Shown piece by piece: positions 5,825 to 6,734 of a DNA stretch of 6,734 nt. Source of the stretch: Firmicutes bacterium UBA2296 (GTDB lineage Bacteria > Bacillota > UBA994); NCBI GenBank assembly GCA_002345475.1, contig DDWC01000103.1, forward strand, positions 1-6,734. The letters run 5' to 3'. The first letter of the stretch is position 1. Each line of letters begins with the position of its first letter. Under the pieces are notes generated by a model. That model was not told where the DNA came from, made no database searches, and worked only from the letters and a program-made list of their open reading frames with translations. A program made the position numbers and the translations under genes.

Positions 5825-6734
5825 ATGCGTATCGCTATCAATGGTTTCGGCAGAATTGGCCGACAGGTTTTTCGCATTGCCATGGAAAGGCCTGAGCTTT
5901 CGATCGTCGCCATCAATGATCTATCTGACGCCAGGGGTCTGGCGCATTTGCTCAAGTACGATTCGAACTATGGCAAGCTGCCCCATGAGGTGACCCTCGA
6001 GGGGGATCACATGGTGGTCGGAAGGCATAAGGTAAGAGTTCTGGCGGAGAGAGACCCGGTTAACCTGCCCTGGGGTGAGCTTGAGGTGGATGTCGTGGTG
6101 GAATGTACAGGCTTCTTCCGCGACAAAGAGAAAGCCGGCAGGCATATAAGTGCCGGAGCGAAGAAAGTGCTCATCAGCGCCCCGGCTAAAGACGAGGACA
6201 TCACTCTGGTTCTGGGCTGCAATGAGGACAGGTACGATCATGAGCGTCATCATATCATCAGTAACGCCTCATGCACTACCAATGCACTAGGGCCCATGGC
6301 CAAGGTGCTTAACGATGAGTTTGGCATCGTCAAGGGCTTGATGAACACCATACACGCCTTCACCAACGATCAGCGCATTCTCGACCAAGTACACTCTGAT
6401 TTCCGGCGTGCTCGCACAGCCAGCCAGTCTATCATCCCCACCGGCACAGGTGCCGCCAAAGCCATAGGTCTGGTTCTGCCGGAACTTGAAGGGAAACTCA
6501 ATGGCTTTGCTTTACGCGTCCCGACAACCACCGTTTCCATAGTAGATTTGACGGCGGAGGTCTCGCGGCCCGTGACCAAAGAAGAAGTCAACGACGCTTT
6601 CCGTCGCGCCGCCGCTGGCCAGCTGCAAGGGATTCTCGGCGTCAGCGACGAGCCTCTGGTCTCCATAGATTATCTTGGCGACACCCGCTCATCTATAGTT
6701 GACATGGAACTCACCAAGGTCATTGGTGGTAATC
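5825..6734 (+). CDS. gap: Glyceraldehyde-3-phosphate dehydrogenase, type I (3' truncated)
   Basis: This enzyme converts glyceraldehyde-3-phosphate, NAD(P)+ and phosphate to 1,3-bisphosphoglycerate in glycolysis, and the reverse in gluconeogenesis. The first 303 residues are present, of about 335 expected; the frame is open at the right edge. The NAD-binding motif INGFGRIGR (5-13) and D32 in AINDLSD point to NAD rather than NADP. The catalytic cysteine is C150 in SNASCTTN and the paired histidine is H177 in TIHAFTNDQ. T208-G209 in IIPTGTGAAKA form part of the phosphate site. Residue 207 is Gly, where Ser or Thr is usual, and the second Cys of the common CTTNC motif is Ala (CTTNA). The ATG follows GGGAGGG by five bases. 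No cggR regulator precedes it; whiA takes that position. Downstream pgk and tpi are likely but out of view. Confidence 0.96.
   Translation, partial: MRIAINGFGRIGRQVFRIAMERPELSIVAINDLSDARGLAHLLKYDSNYGKLPHEVTLEGDHMVVGRHKVRVLAERDPVNLPWGELEVDVVVECTGFFRDKEKAGRHISAGAKKVLISAPAKDEDITLVLGCNEDRYDHERHHIISNASCTTNALGPMAKVLNDEFGIVKGLMNTIHAFTNDQRILDQVHSDFRRARTASQSIIPTGTGAAKAIGLVLPELEGKLNGFALRVPTTTVSIVDLTAEVSRPVTKEEVNDAFRRAAAGQLQGILGVSDEPLVSIDYLGDTRSSIVDMELTKVIGGN

Noticed and set aside
1..6734. CRISPR arrays, tRNA or rRNA genes, insertion sequences, integrases, toxin-antitoxin or phage genes
   Set aside because: None seen on either strand: no spaced direct repeats, no cloverleaf sequences and no transposase or recombinase motifs.

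Overview
The window looks like ordinary chromosome of a low-to-mid GC, Gram-positive, anaerobe-type bacterium, most likely a Firmicute of the class Clostridia. The evidence is a class I-alpha (Bacillus-like) glutamine synthetase, a WhiA/YvcL protein, strong purine-rich ribosome binding sites, TTG starts, sigma-A type promoters, and a DUF362 protein carrying a two-cluster ferredoxin domain. No species can be named from the sequence alone. There are no RNA genes, insertion sequences, CRISPR arrays or phage genes, and no gene-free stretch longer than about 120 bases.

Layout: (1) The left edge (2-211, +) holds the last 69 codons of a class V PLP aminotransferase. (2) Converging on it, with the two stop codons overlapping, is a DUF362/4Fe-4S protein (208-1365, -). 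(3) A 93-bp divergent intergenic region holds the glnA promoter, framed by a perfect 9-bp inverted repeat that looks like an operator. (4) A co-directional cluster follows: glnA (1459-2781), a CBS-CBS-ACT sensor protein resembling AcuB (2895-3527), and an M20-family metallopeptidase (3554-4681). It ends at a good intrinsic terminator (4700-4727). A 55-codon ORF with its own Shine-Dalgarno sequence sits between glnA and the CBS-ACT gene and overlaps the start of the latter out of frame. (5) whiA (4798-5730) has its own -10 element. (6) gap, encoding glyceraldehyde-3-phosphate dehydrogenase, starts at 5825 behind an extended -10 promoter and runs off the right edge.

How the genes may work together: glnA assimilates ammonia into glutamine, and the M20 enzyme probably releases amino acids from peptides or N-acyl amino acids. 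The CBS-ACT protein between them has the domains to sense adenine nucleotides and a small effector such as an amino acid. A nitrogen/energy-linked transcription unit is therefore a reasonable inference, but it is not proven. whiA and gap form a separate, conserved housekeeping segment. whiA is not preceded by its usual rapZ-yvcK partners, and gap is not preceded by a cggR-type regulator.

I see no strong case for a wholly new system. The best leads are the glnA operator-like repeat, the overlapping small ORF, and the glnA/CBS-ACT/M20 grouping. Three starts were moved on ribosome-binding-site evidence: TTG at 1365 for DUF362, ATG at 2895 for CBS-ACT, and TTG at 3554 for M20. WhiA was trimmed to the ATG at 4798.
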